Shown piece after piece: positions 43,785 to 52,148 of a stretch of 64,000 bases of DNA (its first letter is position 1; each line of letters opens with the position of its first letter). The notes under the pieces were generated by a model that made no database searches, had not been told where the DNA came from, and saw nothing but the letters and a program-made list of their open reading frames with translations. Source of the DNA: Thermococcus sp. M39 (GTDB taxonomy: Archaea > Methanobacteriota_B > Thermococci > Thermococcales > Thermococcaceae); contig NZ_SNUG01000001.1 in assembly GCF_012027325.1 (NCBI RefSeq), forward strand, positions 124,001-188,000. The letters run 5' to 3'. A program made the translations under genes and the position numbers.

Positions 43785-44009
43785 TCATTCCTCCCACGCT
43801 TTTAGGACATCTTCCCATGCCTTTAGAATTTCCTCGGCAGTTTGCTTATCGAGCTTCTCTATTGCGAAACCCGTGTGAACTATAACATAGTCGCCAACTT
43901 TAACGTCTGAGAGCAAATCTAAGCGAGCCTCTCTCTTTACTCCTCCAAAATCAACAATCGCAACGTTTCCGTTGATTTCAAGAACTTTAGCTGGAACTGC
44001 CAAACACAT
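43785..44009 (-). CDS. hypC: Hydrogenase maturation chaperone HypC
   Basis: The 74-residue protein begins MCLAVPAKV. Cys2 is the residue that carries the Fe ligand complex with HypD. ATG 44009 follows AGGTGAG; an earlier start would bury Cys2 inside the chain and is rejected. DYVIVHTGFAIEKLD is the family motif. The tail contains a small direct duplication (KAWEDVLKAWEE). A TATA-like TTTAAAAA near 44041 on the minus strand drives hypCD. Confidence 0.95.
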   Translation of the reverse strand: MCLAVPAKVLEINGNVAIVDFGGVKREARLDLLSDVKVGDYVIVHTGFAIEKLDKQTAEEILKAWEDVLKAWEE

Positions 44010-44177
44010 ATTTCTCACCTGTTCTTAAGTTTGATTGGGGGTTTTTAAATGTTGCATAAAGGGATATTTTTGTACCCTTTCCTGAGGCTTCTGGTGGAAA
44101 TTACAAGTCTAAAACCCCAAACAAAAACATTTGGGTATAATGACTTTGTTCTTTGGATGCATTTAGACTGCCGTAAC

Positions 44178-44209
44178 TTTTTTATATCACGCTGATGACT
44201 AAGCAGTCA
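44178..44209 (+). promoter_or_regulatory. tetR promoter with operator TGACTAAGCAGTCA
   Basis: The TATA box TTTTTATATC lies at 44178-44187. Inverted repeat TGACT-AAGC-AGTCA spans 44196-44209, over the expected start of transcription. The same motif TGACTnnnnAGTCA recurs in front of the formate dehydrogenase gene, which points to autorepression by the TetR product. Confidence 0.7.
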
Positions 44210-44232
44210 GTATAAATTGGGGAGTGCTGGGC

Positions 44233-44784
44233 ATGGATACCAGAGAGAAGATTTTAAAAGCCGCAAGAGAGCTCTTTGCTGAAAAGGGCTACGACAAAAC
44301 TACTGTCGATGAAATTGTTGAGCGGGCAGGAGTTGCTAAAGGCACTTTTTACAACTACTTCAAGAGCAAAGAGGAGCTTATAAAAATTGTTGCTCTTCAG
44401 TCTTTGCCTTATTCTGCAATAAGAGAAGAGCTTGAGAAGGAACACGAGAGCCTTACGGAATTTCTACACAGTATTGCAAATGCATATATTGTATATTACT
44501 GTGATCCAGTCTTACGCTCCCTGTTCTTCTACACACTAGCCGTGAAGAGCAAGATAAAGGAAGTTGAGGAAATTCACAAGACATTCTGCACGGAGGCTAT
44601 TTCCAAGGGTGCTAAAAAGATATCACAACTTGCAAATGTAGATGAAAAAACCGCTATGGTTGTTTTTAAGGCGTTCTATGGCGCTCTACTTTCAAGATTG
44701 ATCTTTGTTGAGTACTTGTGCACTCCAGATGTCGATTATGTCTCGGAAATTATCAGATTGATAGAGAAAAGTTTGAAAAATTAA
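44233..44784 (+). CDS. TetR family transcriptional regulator
   Basis: A 183-residue regulator with a TetR helix-turn-helix at the N-terminus (ILKAARELFAEKGYDKTT, DEIVERAGVAKGTFYNYFKS) and a helical ligand-binding part, which has three cysteines. TetR proteins usually repress and are released by a small ligand; the ligand here is unknown. ATG 44233 lies 9 bases downstream of GGAG; an in-frame GTG at 44224 would add three residues. It sits between hypCD and the formate dehydrogenase operon, and its probable operators occur at its own promoter and at that operon. Confidence 0.9.
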   Translation: MDTREKILKAARELFAEKGYDKTTVDEIVERAGVAKGTFYNYFKSKEELIKIVALQSLPYSAIREELEKEHESLTEFLHSIANAYIVYYCDPVLRSLFFYTLAVKSKIKEVEEIHKTFCTEAISKGAKKISQLANVDEKTAMVVFKAFYGALLSRLIFVEYLCTPDVDYVSEIIRLIEKSLKN

Positions 44785-45075
44785 CACATTAAAAAGGAAT
44801 ATTTTAAATATTTTTTTGCATAATCTCATTTTTTCTGAGCATATTTGTACATTTGAACATTGTTGCTAAAAGTTAGTAAACAGGATTACTAATGGATTTT
44901 TATAATGTTAATTAGTTTGTTTTAAGTGAACAATGCTCTTTTGTATACATCTTAATGTTGCGCTCCAAAGTGCAACTTCATGTACACGGAATGTTACCCA
45001 TTTTAGCATTTTCATGTTAGTTTGAATAATATAATTTAAATAGAATTGCAAAATTTATAACATATTGTCAGTAAT

Positions 45076-45089
45076 TGACTAAATGGTCA
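45076..45089 (+). promoter_or_regulatory. Distal TetR-type operator TGACTAAATGGTCA
   Basis: The site matches TGACTnnnnAGTCA with one mismatch in the right arm. It lies about 50 bases upstream of the formate dehydrogenase TATA box and 104 bases from the proximal operator. Confidence 0.6.
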
Positions 45090-45140
45090 TAAATTTACAT
45101 CAAAAAATCAACTATGTGTATAACACAACGTAAGGAAAAA

Positions 45141-45193
45141 ATATTTAAATGGTTCATTGCTTACCATATCCGAATAAACTGACTAGTCAGTCA
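45141..45193 (+). promoter_or_regulatory. Formate dehydrogenase operon promoter with proximal operator TGACTAGTCAGTCA
   Basis: TATA box ATATTTAAAT at 45141-45150; perfect TGACT-AGTC-AGTCA at 45180-45193, just downstream of the expected transcription start. A regulator bound here would block RNA polymerase. Confidence 0.7.
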
Positions 45194-45213
45194 CAGCTAA
45201 TTGGGTGGTGGGT

Positions 45214-47277
45214 ATGGCAGAGAAGCTTGTGCCAGTAGTATGTCCATGGTGTTCTGTTGGTTGTAGGTTCTATATAGTAAGCGTCAATGGATATCCTAAG
45301 AAAATTGAGTTCGATTATGAGCATGATACCAGGAACCATGGCAAGCTTTGTCCAAAAGGTGTTTCCTCATTCCAGTACCTCAGACATCCAGACAGGCTTA
45401 AGAAGCCCCTCAAGAGAGTTGGCGAAAGAGGTGAAGGTAAGTTCGTCGAGATAAGCTGGGAAGAGGCAATTAGGGAAATTGCGCAGAAGCTTAAAGAAAT
45501 AAGGGAGAAATACGGTCCTGAGGCTCTTGCTTTTCTCGGAAGTGAGAGGTGTTCCATAGAGGAGAACTATGTCCTCCAGAAGCTGGCTAGAGCTTTGGGA
45601 ACCAACAACCTTGACTACGTTTGTAGAATGTGTCAGTCAACGGCCGTCGCCGGCAAGGGAATGGTTCTTGGGCATCCTGGCCTGACGAATCCATTCGAGG
45701 ACATTCTCAAGGCCAAGGTCATTGTTCTCTGGGGATACAATCCAGCCGCAACTAATCCGGTCTTCTTCGGTCAGTACATTGAGAAGGCAATTCTCGACAA
45801 TAACGCCACTCTCATTGTCGTTGACCCAAGGAAAACGAAGACCGCCAAATACGCGGACATACACCTGCAGCCGTATCCCGGAACCGACCTTGCTGTTGCC
45901 TTGGCTATGCTCAACGTCATAATCACTGAGGAGCTTTACGACAAGGACTTCGTGGCGGAGCGCGCGGAAGGTCTTGAGGAGCTCGCTAAGACCGTTGAGA
46001 AGTACACTCCAGAATGGGCCGAGAAGGTCAGCGGTGTTCCGGCTGAGCTCATAAGGAAGGCCGCAATTACCTTTGCGACTGCTGGAACTGCCGCCTTGCT
46101 GACGAACGAGGGTGTTAACCAGCATGCCAACGGAACGAGGACAGTTATGGCCCTCACCGAGATGATGGTTCTCTGCGGCTACTTCGGAAAGGAGGGCGTT
46201 ATGTCTGGAGCCATACCAGGTGCCCACAACGGTATGGGTGCTGGACTCATGGGTATTGAGCCAGATGCACTGCCAGGAAAGTTCCCACTTCACGCTGAAG
46301 AGCACAAGAAGAGAATTGAGGAAGTATGGGGCTTCGAGATTCCGGAGAAGCCTGGAATAACTTACGTCGAGATGATTGACGCAATCCTTGAGGGTAAGCT
46401 CAAGGCTCTCTACGTTATGGGAACTAACCCAGCAAAGTCCCTCCCGAACCTAAAGAAGGTTGAAGAAGCGTTTAAGAACATCGAGTTCCTCGTTGTCCAA
46501 GACATCTTCCTCACTGAAACCGCGAGATACGCCGACATAGTTCTTCCAGCTGCCGCTTGGTTCGAGAAAGATGGAACTGCTATAAGCTTCGAGAGGAGGG
46601 TTCAGAGGAGCTTTAAGGCTGCTGATGCACCAGGAGAGGCCAAGCCAGACTGGGAGATTATCGTAATGCTCGCGAAGGAGCTCGGCCTTGGGGAGTACTT
46701 CAACTACTCCGACGTAGACGACATCCTGAGGGAGATAAACAGAACGATTCCACCCCTTGCTGGCGCGACACCCGAGAGGCTCAAGAAGAACCTCCAAGGC
46801 TGTATGATACCGTGTCCAGACGAGAGCACCGAAACACCGAGGCTTTTTGTCCAAGGCTTCCTGACGCCAAATGGAAAGGCTCAGCTCATCCCCGTGGAGT
46901 ATAAAGAGCCTGGAGAGGTTCCTGACGAGGAATATCCCTTCTGGCTCACCAACTACAGGCTTGTTGGCCACTTCCACACTGGAACCATGAGCCACAGGAG
47001 CAAGAGCCTGAGCAAGAGGTGGCCGGAGGAGTACATTGAGATCAACGAGAACGACGCGAAGAGGCTCGGCATAAAGGACGGCGACCTCGTAAAGGTCGAG
47101 ACCAGGAGGGCAGCGCTGGTTCTCAAGGCTAGGGTCACGCCGCACATTAGAGAAGGCGTTGTCGCTGTTCCATGGCACTGGAACTTCAACTACCTGACCA
47201 AGGACGTTCTCGATGAGTATGCCAAGATGCCCGAGCTGAAGACAGCCGCTTGTAGAATTTCTAAGGTTGAGGGGTGA
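45214..47277 (+). CDS. fdhA: Formate dehydrogenase catalytic subunit (Mo/W-bis-pyranopterin enzyme)
   Basis: The 687-residue protein belongs to the molybdopterin oxidoreductases. Cys10, Cys13, Cys17 and Cys46 (CPWCSVGC and KLCPKG) bind one 4Fe-4S cluster. Cys140 in CRMCQS is the expected metal ligand, at the place of selenocysteine 140 in E. coli FdhH. The neighbouring residue is Gln, not the usual His. GTNPAKSLPN and the C-terminal pterin-binding part (HFHTGTMSHRS) are standard. It should oxidise formate to CO2 and pass electrons to the ferredoxin-like subunit. ATG 45214 follows GGGTGGTG. It opens a 15-kb operon under TetR-type sites. Confidence 0.9.
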   Translation: MAEKLVPVVCPWCSVGCRFYIVSVNGYPKKIEFDYEHDTRNHGKLCPKGVSSFQYLRHPDRLKKPLKRVGERGEGKFVEISWEEAIREIAQKLKEIREKYGPEALAFLGSERCSIEENYVLQKLARALGTNNLDYVCRMCQSTAVAGKGMVLGHPGLTNPFEDILKAKVIVLWGYNPAATNPVFFGQYIEKAILDNNATLIVVDPRKTKTAKYADIHLQPYPGTDLAVALAMLNVIITEELYDKDFVAERAEGLEELAKTVEKYTPEWAEKVSGVPAELIRKAAITFATAGTAALLTNEGVNQHANGTRTVMALTEMMVLCGYFGKEGVMSGAIPGAHNGMGAGLMGIEPDALPGKFPLHAEEHKKRIEEVWGFEIPEKPGITYVEMIDAILEGKLKALYVMGTNPAKSLPNLKKVEEAFKNIEFLVVQDIFLTETARYADIVLPAAAWFEKDGTAISFERRVQRSFKAADAPGEAKPDWEIIVMLAKELGLGEYFNYSDVDDILREINRTIPPLAGATPERLKKNLQGCMIPCPDESTETPRLFVQGFLTPNGKAQLIPVEYKEPGEVPDEEYPFWLTNYRLVGHFHTGTMSHRSKSLSKRWPEEYIEINENDAKRLGIKDGDLVKVETRRAALVLKARVTPHIREGVVAVPWHWNFNYLTKDVLDEYAKMPELKTAACRISKVEG

Positions 47278-47282
47278 TTTAA

Positions 47283-47780
47283 ATGGGCAAGAAGATATTT
47301 ATCGATTTTAGGCGCTGCATCGCCTGTAAGGCTTGTGAAGTTGCTTGTGAGATGGAGCATGGAGAGGCTAGAATTAGGGTTTTTGAGTTCCCCGACTTGA
47401 CCAGCGTTGCCTTCAACTGCCGCCACTGTGAAAAGGCTCCGTGTATGGAAGTCTGTCCTGTCAACGCGCTCTCCAAGGACGAGGATGGCGCAGTTATTCT
47501 CGATCCCCTCAAGTGTATCGGCTGTCTTATGTGTGGTCTTGCATGTCCATTTGGTGTTCCAAAGGTAGACGAGTACAACAAGATAATGGACAAGTGCGAT
47601 CTCTGTGCTCACCGCAGAGCAGAAGGAAAGCTCCCTGCCTGTGTCTCAGCGTGCCCAACTGAGGCTCTCAAGTACGGTGACATAAACGACGTTCTCTGGG
47701 CTAGAGAAGGAAGGATAATCGCTCAGCTCAAGGACATCGGCGACAGGACTAATGTCCTCGAGGCGTACATCATTAGGTGA
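47283..47780 (+). CDS. Four-cluster ferredoxin-like electron transfer subunit (HycB/FdhB type)
   Basis: The 165-residue protein has sixteen cluster cysteines in four groups: CIACKACEVAC, CRHCEKAPCMEVCP, CIGCLMCGLACP and CDLCAHR followed by CVSACP. This is the polyferredoxin that links formate dehydrogenase with a membrane hydrogenase in formate hydrogenlyases. It starts 6 bases after fdhA and runs into the next gene's leader. No membrane helix is present, so it should sit on the cytoplasmic face. Confidence 0.93.
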   Translation: MGKKIFIDFRRCIACKACEVACEMEHGEARIRVFEFPDLTSVAFNCRHCEKAPCMEVCPVNALSKDEDGAVILDPLKCIGCLMCGLACPFGVPKVDEYNKIMDKCDLCAHRRAEGKLPACVSACPTEALKYGDINDVLWAREGRIIAQLKDIGDRTNVLEAYIIR

Positions 47781-47794
47781 TAGGAGGTGCTGAG

Positions 47795-49246
47795 ATGAAC
47801 GCCTCTCTCTTCATCATCTCTTTTTTGATTCCACTGCTCTTCGGTCCGTTTCTGTTCAAATTAGATGGTAGAAAGGCTGATGTCTTCATGCTTATTGCGG
47901 TTGTGTCTTCTTTCTTGGCTAACCTAGCGGGAGTTATTGAGTATTTAAATGTGGGTGGCTCTTATCACATCGTTTACCTCAAAACTTCTTCCCTCGGTGA
48001 GGTCTACGGCATTATAATTGACCCGATGAGCGTTTTGGTGGGCTTCGTTGTTAGTCTCGCGGGTGTTCTGTTCCTCCTCTACGCGGTTGACTACATGAGC
48101 GAGAAGAACAAACAGCACCCCGTTTACTCCGATAAGGGTAGGTTCTACGCTTGGATGGTCATCTTTGTTGGAGCTACGCTGGCCTTCATATACTCCTCCA
48201 CGACACTCCAGCTGCTCATATTCTTCGAGATAATGGGACTCGCCTGCTGGGGTGTTGTTGGCTATTATAAGAGTTCAAAAGCCGAGAGAGCTGCATACAA
48301 GGCTCTGCTCGTGCCGAACTTCGGTGCGATGGTTGGTCTTTATACTGCTGTTGGTATTGGCATCCTCAAGCTTCATGATCTGAGCCTTTATGCTCTTCAG
48401 AACCTGAGCGACGACCTTAAGCTTCTGGTCTTCTTGGGCATAATGGTTGCTGCTTTCACTAAGAGCGCCCAGTTTCCACTCTACTCATGGCTTCCGGATG
48501 CAATGGCGGCCCCAACACCTGCTTCTGCTTTTCTCCACGGTGCGGCAATGATTGAGATGGGTGTATACCTGCTCGCCAGGGCTGCCCAGTTCATGCAGCC
48601 GATTCCAGAGACAGCTTTCTACGTCATGCTGGCCTTCGTCTCGCTGACTTTACTCATAGCGATTCTTTATTACCCACTTCAGAAGGACGCCAAGAGGCTT
48701 TTAGCTTACTCCACTATAGCAGAGGCTGGAGTGATGTATGTCGGTGTGCTCTATGCTGTGCTCGGCTCCGCCTACGGCCTTCAAGCCGCGATGTTCCAGC
48801 TGGCTAACCATGCGTTTGTTAAGGGTTTAGCTTTCCTCACTGCGGGAACCTTCAGCTACGCCTTTGGAACGCTTGACATGGAGAAGATTAAGGGTCTTGG
48901 AAAACTCGCTCCCGTCGTCGGTGCAAGCTGGTTCCTGGCCCTCCTTGGATTGGCTGGAGTCCCTCCGCTCGGCCTGTTTTTCAGCAAGGCCTACCTCTTC
49001 ATCAACGCCTCAGCGACAACTGACTGGGTCGGGTGGATTCCGCTCCTCCTCGTACTGGCAGATGCGACGGTTTTCCTCATGGTGTCACTCGGATGGATTA
49101 AGAGGATGGTCTTCAGCGAGCCAGCGGTGGAGAGTGCGGAAGTGTCCCCGCTGATGCGCTTTGTCCTTGTGGTTCTAATAGTCCTCGCCATAGTTGCCCC
49201 GTTCCTAAGCATGAAGCTCGTGACCAAGATAAGCTTCGTGGGGTGA
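47795..49246 (+). CDS. Proton/sodium-conducting membrane subunit (NuoL/HyfB/MnhD-like), hydrogenase module
   Basis: A 483-residue protein with about 14 membrane helices of the antiporter-like family of complex I. Key features are the Glu in helix 5 (IFFEIMGLACWG), the Lys in helix 7 (FTKSAQFPLYSWLPDAM), and HGAAMIEMGVYLLAR with its broken helix. It probably moves H+ or Na+ when the hydrogenase works. ATG 47795 follows TAGGAGGTG. It is the first of two such subunits in the operon before the antiporter genes. Confidence 0.9.
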   Translation: MNASLFIISFLIPLLFGPFLFKLDGRKADVFMLIAVVSSFLANLAGVIEYLNVGGSYHIVYLKTSSLGEVYGIIIDPMSVLVGFVVSLAGVLFLLYAVDYMSEKNKQHPVYSDKGRFYAWMVIFVGATLAFIYSSTTLQLLIFFEIMGLACWGVVGYYKSSKAERAAYKALLVPNFGAMVGLYTAVGIGILKLHDLSLYALQNLSDDLKLLVFLGIMVAAFTKSAQFPLYSWLPDAMAAPTPASAFLHGAAMIEMGVYLLARAAQFMQPIPETAFYVMLAFVSLTLLIAILYYPLQKDAKRLLAYSTIAEAGVMYVGVLYAVLGSAYGLQAAMFQLANHAFVKGLAFLTAGTFSYAFGTLDMEKIKGLGKLAPVVGASWFLALLGLAGVPPLGLFFSKAYLFINASATTDWVGWIPLLLVLADATVFLMVSLGWIKRMVFSEPAVESAEVSPLMRFVLVVLIVLAIVAPFLSMKLVTKISFVG

Positions 49247-49252
49247 TGTGAG

Positions 49253-51232
49253 ATGATTGAAATACCCATTGCGCTCTACTCAATCTCAGCGGTTTCTGGT
49301 CTTATTGGGGACTTTAAGAGGAGCATCAAGGTTTCGAGTGTCCTCTCTGCTGTAGCATCCTTGTCGCTCATAGGCATAGTTGCGGATGCATTATCCAAAG
49401 GGCTTCCTGTTCAGGAGAGCTTCTTGGGTGTATCTCTCACGATAGACAGCATCTCCCTTCCATTTCTCTTCATCCTTGCACTCCTCAGCCTCGTGGTTTC
49501 AGTATACTCTTTTTCATATATGGAAGTCCATAGAGACGTGGAAAGACCCTTTGCTTACACGCTCCTCTACGGCACGTTTGTAGTATCGATGGTGTTCGTG
49601 GTATTGGTTTCAAACTTGCTTTGGTTCGTTTTCTTCTGGGAGCTGATGACGCTGACGTCTTTCGTCTTTGTGAGCTGGAAGGAGCAGAACGCTGGGATTA
49701 AGTACCTCCTCACAATGCAGCTCGTCAACACGGTACCCCTATTTATAGCCCTCGGAGTAATCTACTCCGCCACAGGAAGCTTCATCGTTGACTATGCCAC
49801 CCTTAAGGATGTCGTAGTGTCACTCTCCTCGACTCAGCTCAGGCTACTCTACGTGATGTTCCTCGTGACGTTCCTTGCAAAATCCGGAAGCGTGCCCTTC
49901 CAGTTCTGGGTACCTGATGCCTATGAGGCTGCTCCTAGCAACATAGCCTCCCTGATGGCTGGAGCCATGGAGAAGATGGCAGTTTACGGCCTGATAAGGC
50001 TCCTCTGCAACGTCCTTCCGTGCAATGAGACCATCGGCTATGTCCTCGTTATCATCGGAATACTTACCATGACCTTCGGCACCCTCTACGCCCTTAGAGA
50101 GACCCACGCGAAGAGGCTCCTTGCCTATTCAAGCGTTGGTCAGATGGGTTACATCTGGTTCGCGGTGGGCATGGGTATGGTCTTCTTAGCAAAGGGCATG
50201 GAGAGCCTGGCTTACCTGGCCTTCCTCGCCGGAGTCTTCCACTCCTTCAATCACACCCTCTTCAAGGGGCTACTCTTCCTTATCTCTGGCAACTTCGAGT
50301 ACTCTGCAGGTACGGCAGACCTCAATGAGCTGGGCGGTCTGAGGAAGGCAATGCCATACTCATCGCTCTTCACTGTTATAGGCGCGCTTTCCCTCGCTGG
50401 AGTGCCCCTCTTCAGCGGCTTCCTCTCCAAGTGGATGATTTACCAAGTAGGCTACTACTCTGGAATCTCTCTCTTTGTCCTCGGTTCAGTTATGGCAGTG
50501 TTCATGAGTGCTGTAACCCTAGCGTATTCGCTCAAGCTTTACACATCTGCTTTTGGAGGTGAACCAAACAAGAAAATAGAAAACGCCGAGGAAGTTCCCT
50601 TAGGAATGCTCCTCGCCGAGGGGATACTTGCCATAATGTCACTCGCGGTTGGAGTCTTCCCAGCCATCGCTTATCCGATACTGACGGTTTCGCTGGAGGG
50701 GAACAGCGTTACAGTTACCGTTGACTCTATATTCACTGGCTTTGAGTACTTCTCACCAATAGCCCTGCTCCTTGCGGTTTCATTCGTTGCAGTTGCTTTG
50801 TACTTTGTCCTTAGACCAAAGACGACCGATGTCAAACCTTGGAACGTGGGAGCTCTCTTTCTCCCAGAAGAAAGATACGGAGCAAAGGCTAGGGACTATT
50901 ATGAGCAGTACTTTAGTGAAATGGAGGGTGTGTATAAACTTGGAAAAACCGCTGGTATGGTCGGAAAGGTCATTCTTTCAGCTTTACTATCTTTTTATCT
51001 CATCCTTGCCAAGGGACTCGTATATACAGGCAGAGAGAAAAAGCGCTCTTTCACCCTCAGTGAGCTTCGTCATCACAGCGCTAGATACCTAGACGAGGCA
51101 TTCTTTGTTCCGATAATGGACTTGGTCAAGAACATTGTTGTGCTAATTTCTGGCATTTCAGTGTCCATGGATGATCTCTTCTTGGCCTCAATGCTGACTA
51201 CGGCAATAATACTTGCACTCTTGGTGCTGTGA
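49253..51232 (+). CDS. Second antiporter-like membrane subunit (HyfB/NuoL-like) with C-terminal extension
   Basis: A 659-residue membrane protein of the same superfamily as the preceding one. Helix 5 has the acidic residue (FVFFWELMTLTSFVFVSW), and helix 7 the Lys (FLAKSGSVPFQFWVPDAYEA). Residues after about 480 form an extra part with further helices, and a soluble stretch (RYGAKARDYYEQYFSEMEG) recalling the lateral arm of HyfB/NuoL. In formate hydrogenlyase-type complexes this subunit completes the ion pump. Start follows GGGGTGATGTGAG; the gene lies 6 bases after its neighbour. Confidence 0.9.
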   Translation: MIEIPIALYSISAVSGLIGDFKRSIKVSSVLSAVASLSLIGIVADALSKGLPVQESFLGVSLTIDSISLPFLFILALLSLVVSVYSFSYMEVHRDVERPFAYTLLYGTFVVSMVFVVLVSNLLWFVFFWELMTLTSFVFVSWKEQNAGIKYLLTMQLVNTVPLFIALGVIYSATGSFIVDYATLKDVVVSLSSTQLRLLYVMFLVTFLAKSGSVPFQFWVPDAYEAAPSNIASLMAGAMEKMAVYGLIRLLCNVLPCNETIGYVLVIIGILTMTFGTLYALRETHAKRLLAYSSVGQMGYIWFAVGMGMVFLAKGMESLAYLAFLAGVFHSFNHTLFKGLLFLISGNFEYSAGTADLNELGGLRKAMPYSSLFTVIGALSLAGVPLFSGFLSKWMIYQVGYYSGISLFVLGSVMAVFMSAVTLAYSLKLYTSAFGGEPNKKIENAEEVPLGMLLAEGILAIMSLAVGVFPAIAYPILTVSLEGNSVTVTVDSIFTGFEYFSPIALLLAVSFVAVALYFVLRPKTTDVKPWNVGALFLPEERYGAKARDYYEQYFSEMEGVYKLGKTAGMVGKVILSALLSFYLILAKGLVYTGREKKRSFTLSELRHHSARYLDEAFFVPIMDLVKNIVVLISGISVSMDDLFLASMLTTAIILALLVL

Positions 51233-51242
51233 GGTGATGAGG

Positions 51243-52145
51243 ATGGATTATGTAAGTTTAATTGCTGCTCCAATAGTCATTTTCCTCCTTCCTCCACTCC
51301 TTGATGGAATAGGACGAAAAATAAAGGCAAGGATTCAATACAGGAGAGGTCCACCGATAATGCAGACATTCTACGACCTTGAAAAGCTGCTCAAGCTACC
51401 GTCAGTGCTTCCAACCGAGAACCTTATCTTCAGATTAGCACCCTATATCGCACTGGCTTCTGCTGTTGCTGGAGGATTAATGCTTCCCTTTGGTAAAGAA
51501 CCAGTATTAGCCTTTGGAAAAAGCCTCATAGTTTTCTTCTACGTTATGACAATGGTCAGCGTGGCTATGGTGTTAGCAGCTTTCTCCGTCCAGAATGCGT
51601 TCTCGCACATAGGAGGACATAGGGAGGTTATGCTGATACTTTCGATTGAGCCAGTGTTGGCCAGTGTCTTCGGTGTCCTAGCATTCAAACTTGGAACACT
51701 CAACGTTGCCGAGATGCCCTTCAGTGTTGGTCTTTCACTTTCCGTTGCCCTCGCTTACATCCTGCTGGCTTACGCGGTCTATGTTGAGGGTGGTTTCGTA
51801 CCTTTTGATATAGCCGAGGCAGAGACCGAGGTAATTGGAGGGCCTCTCACCGAGTACAGCGGGAGACTCCTTGGGATATTCAAGTACTCCCTTCTAATAA
51901 AGAGGATAGTACTGCTCTGGCTACTGTCTTCATTGGTCATGATTCCCGCTCTGGATTTCCTCGGTATAACTAGCTCTATAGTAGTGTTTATCGCTCAACT
52001 TGTCATGACTTTCTTGTTGTATTCACTTGCTGTGGCATTAGAGGCTGCAAATGCTCGTTTGAGAATTGACCAAGCAGTTTCCCTGAATAAGAAGATATTC
52101 CTCATGTCCCTGGTTGTTTTGTTAATAGCGTTAGCGGGGTGGTGA
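51243..52145 (+). CDS. Membrane anchor subunit of the hydrogenase (NuoH/HyfC-like)
   Basis: A 300-residue protein with about eight helices of the NuoH/HycD family: RRGPPIMQTFYDLEKLLKL is the cytoplasmic loop that touches the peripheral arm, and VPFDIAEAETEVIGGP is the family's acidic loop. It joins the [NiFe] module to the ion-pump subunits. Two ATGs are in frame close together; ATG 51243 has GAGGTGAT at better spacing. The codon use is more AT-rich than the neighbours. Confidence 0.93.
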   Translation: MDYVSLIAAPIVIFLLPPLLDGIGRKIKARIQYRRGPPIMQTFYDLEKLLKLPSVLPTENLIFRLAPYIALASAVAGGLMLPFGKEPVLAFGKSLIVFFYVMTMVSVAMVLAAFSVQNAFSHIGGHREVMLILSIEPVLASVFGVLAFKLGTLNVAEMPFSVGLSLSVALAYILLAYAVYVEGGFVPFDIAEAETEVIGGPLTEYSGRLLGIFKYSLLIKRIVLLWLLSSLVMIPALDFLGITSSIVVFIAQLVMTFLLYSLAVALEAANARLRIDQAVSLNKKIFLMSLVVLLIALAGW

Positions 52146-52148
52146 ATT

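Larger units (their letters stand above)
44785..45213. other. Long AT-rich control region of the formate dehydrogenase operon
   Basis: There is no gene in these 429 bases. It contains several inverted repeats: TTAGTAA-n6-TTACTAA at 44873-44892 and GTTGC-n10-GCAAC near 44954-44973, plus two copies of the TetR-type motif (45076 and 45180). Several TATA-like tracts occur, for instance ATAATTTAAATAG near 45030-45042 in addition to the main one at 45141, so more than one promoter is possible. A small RNA cannot be excluded. Confidence 0.6.

Noticed and set aside
45637-47178. Two long minus-strand frames under the formate dehydrogenase gene
   Set aside because: Both are mirror products of codon bias in fdhA, without motifs or ribosome sites.
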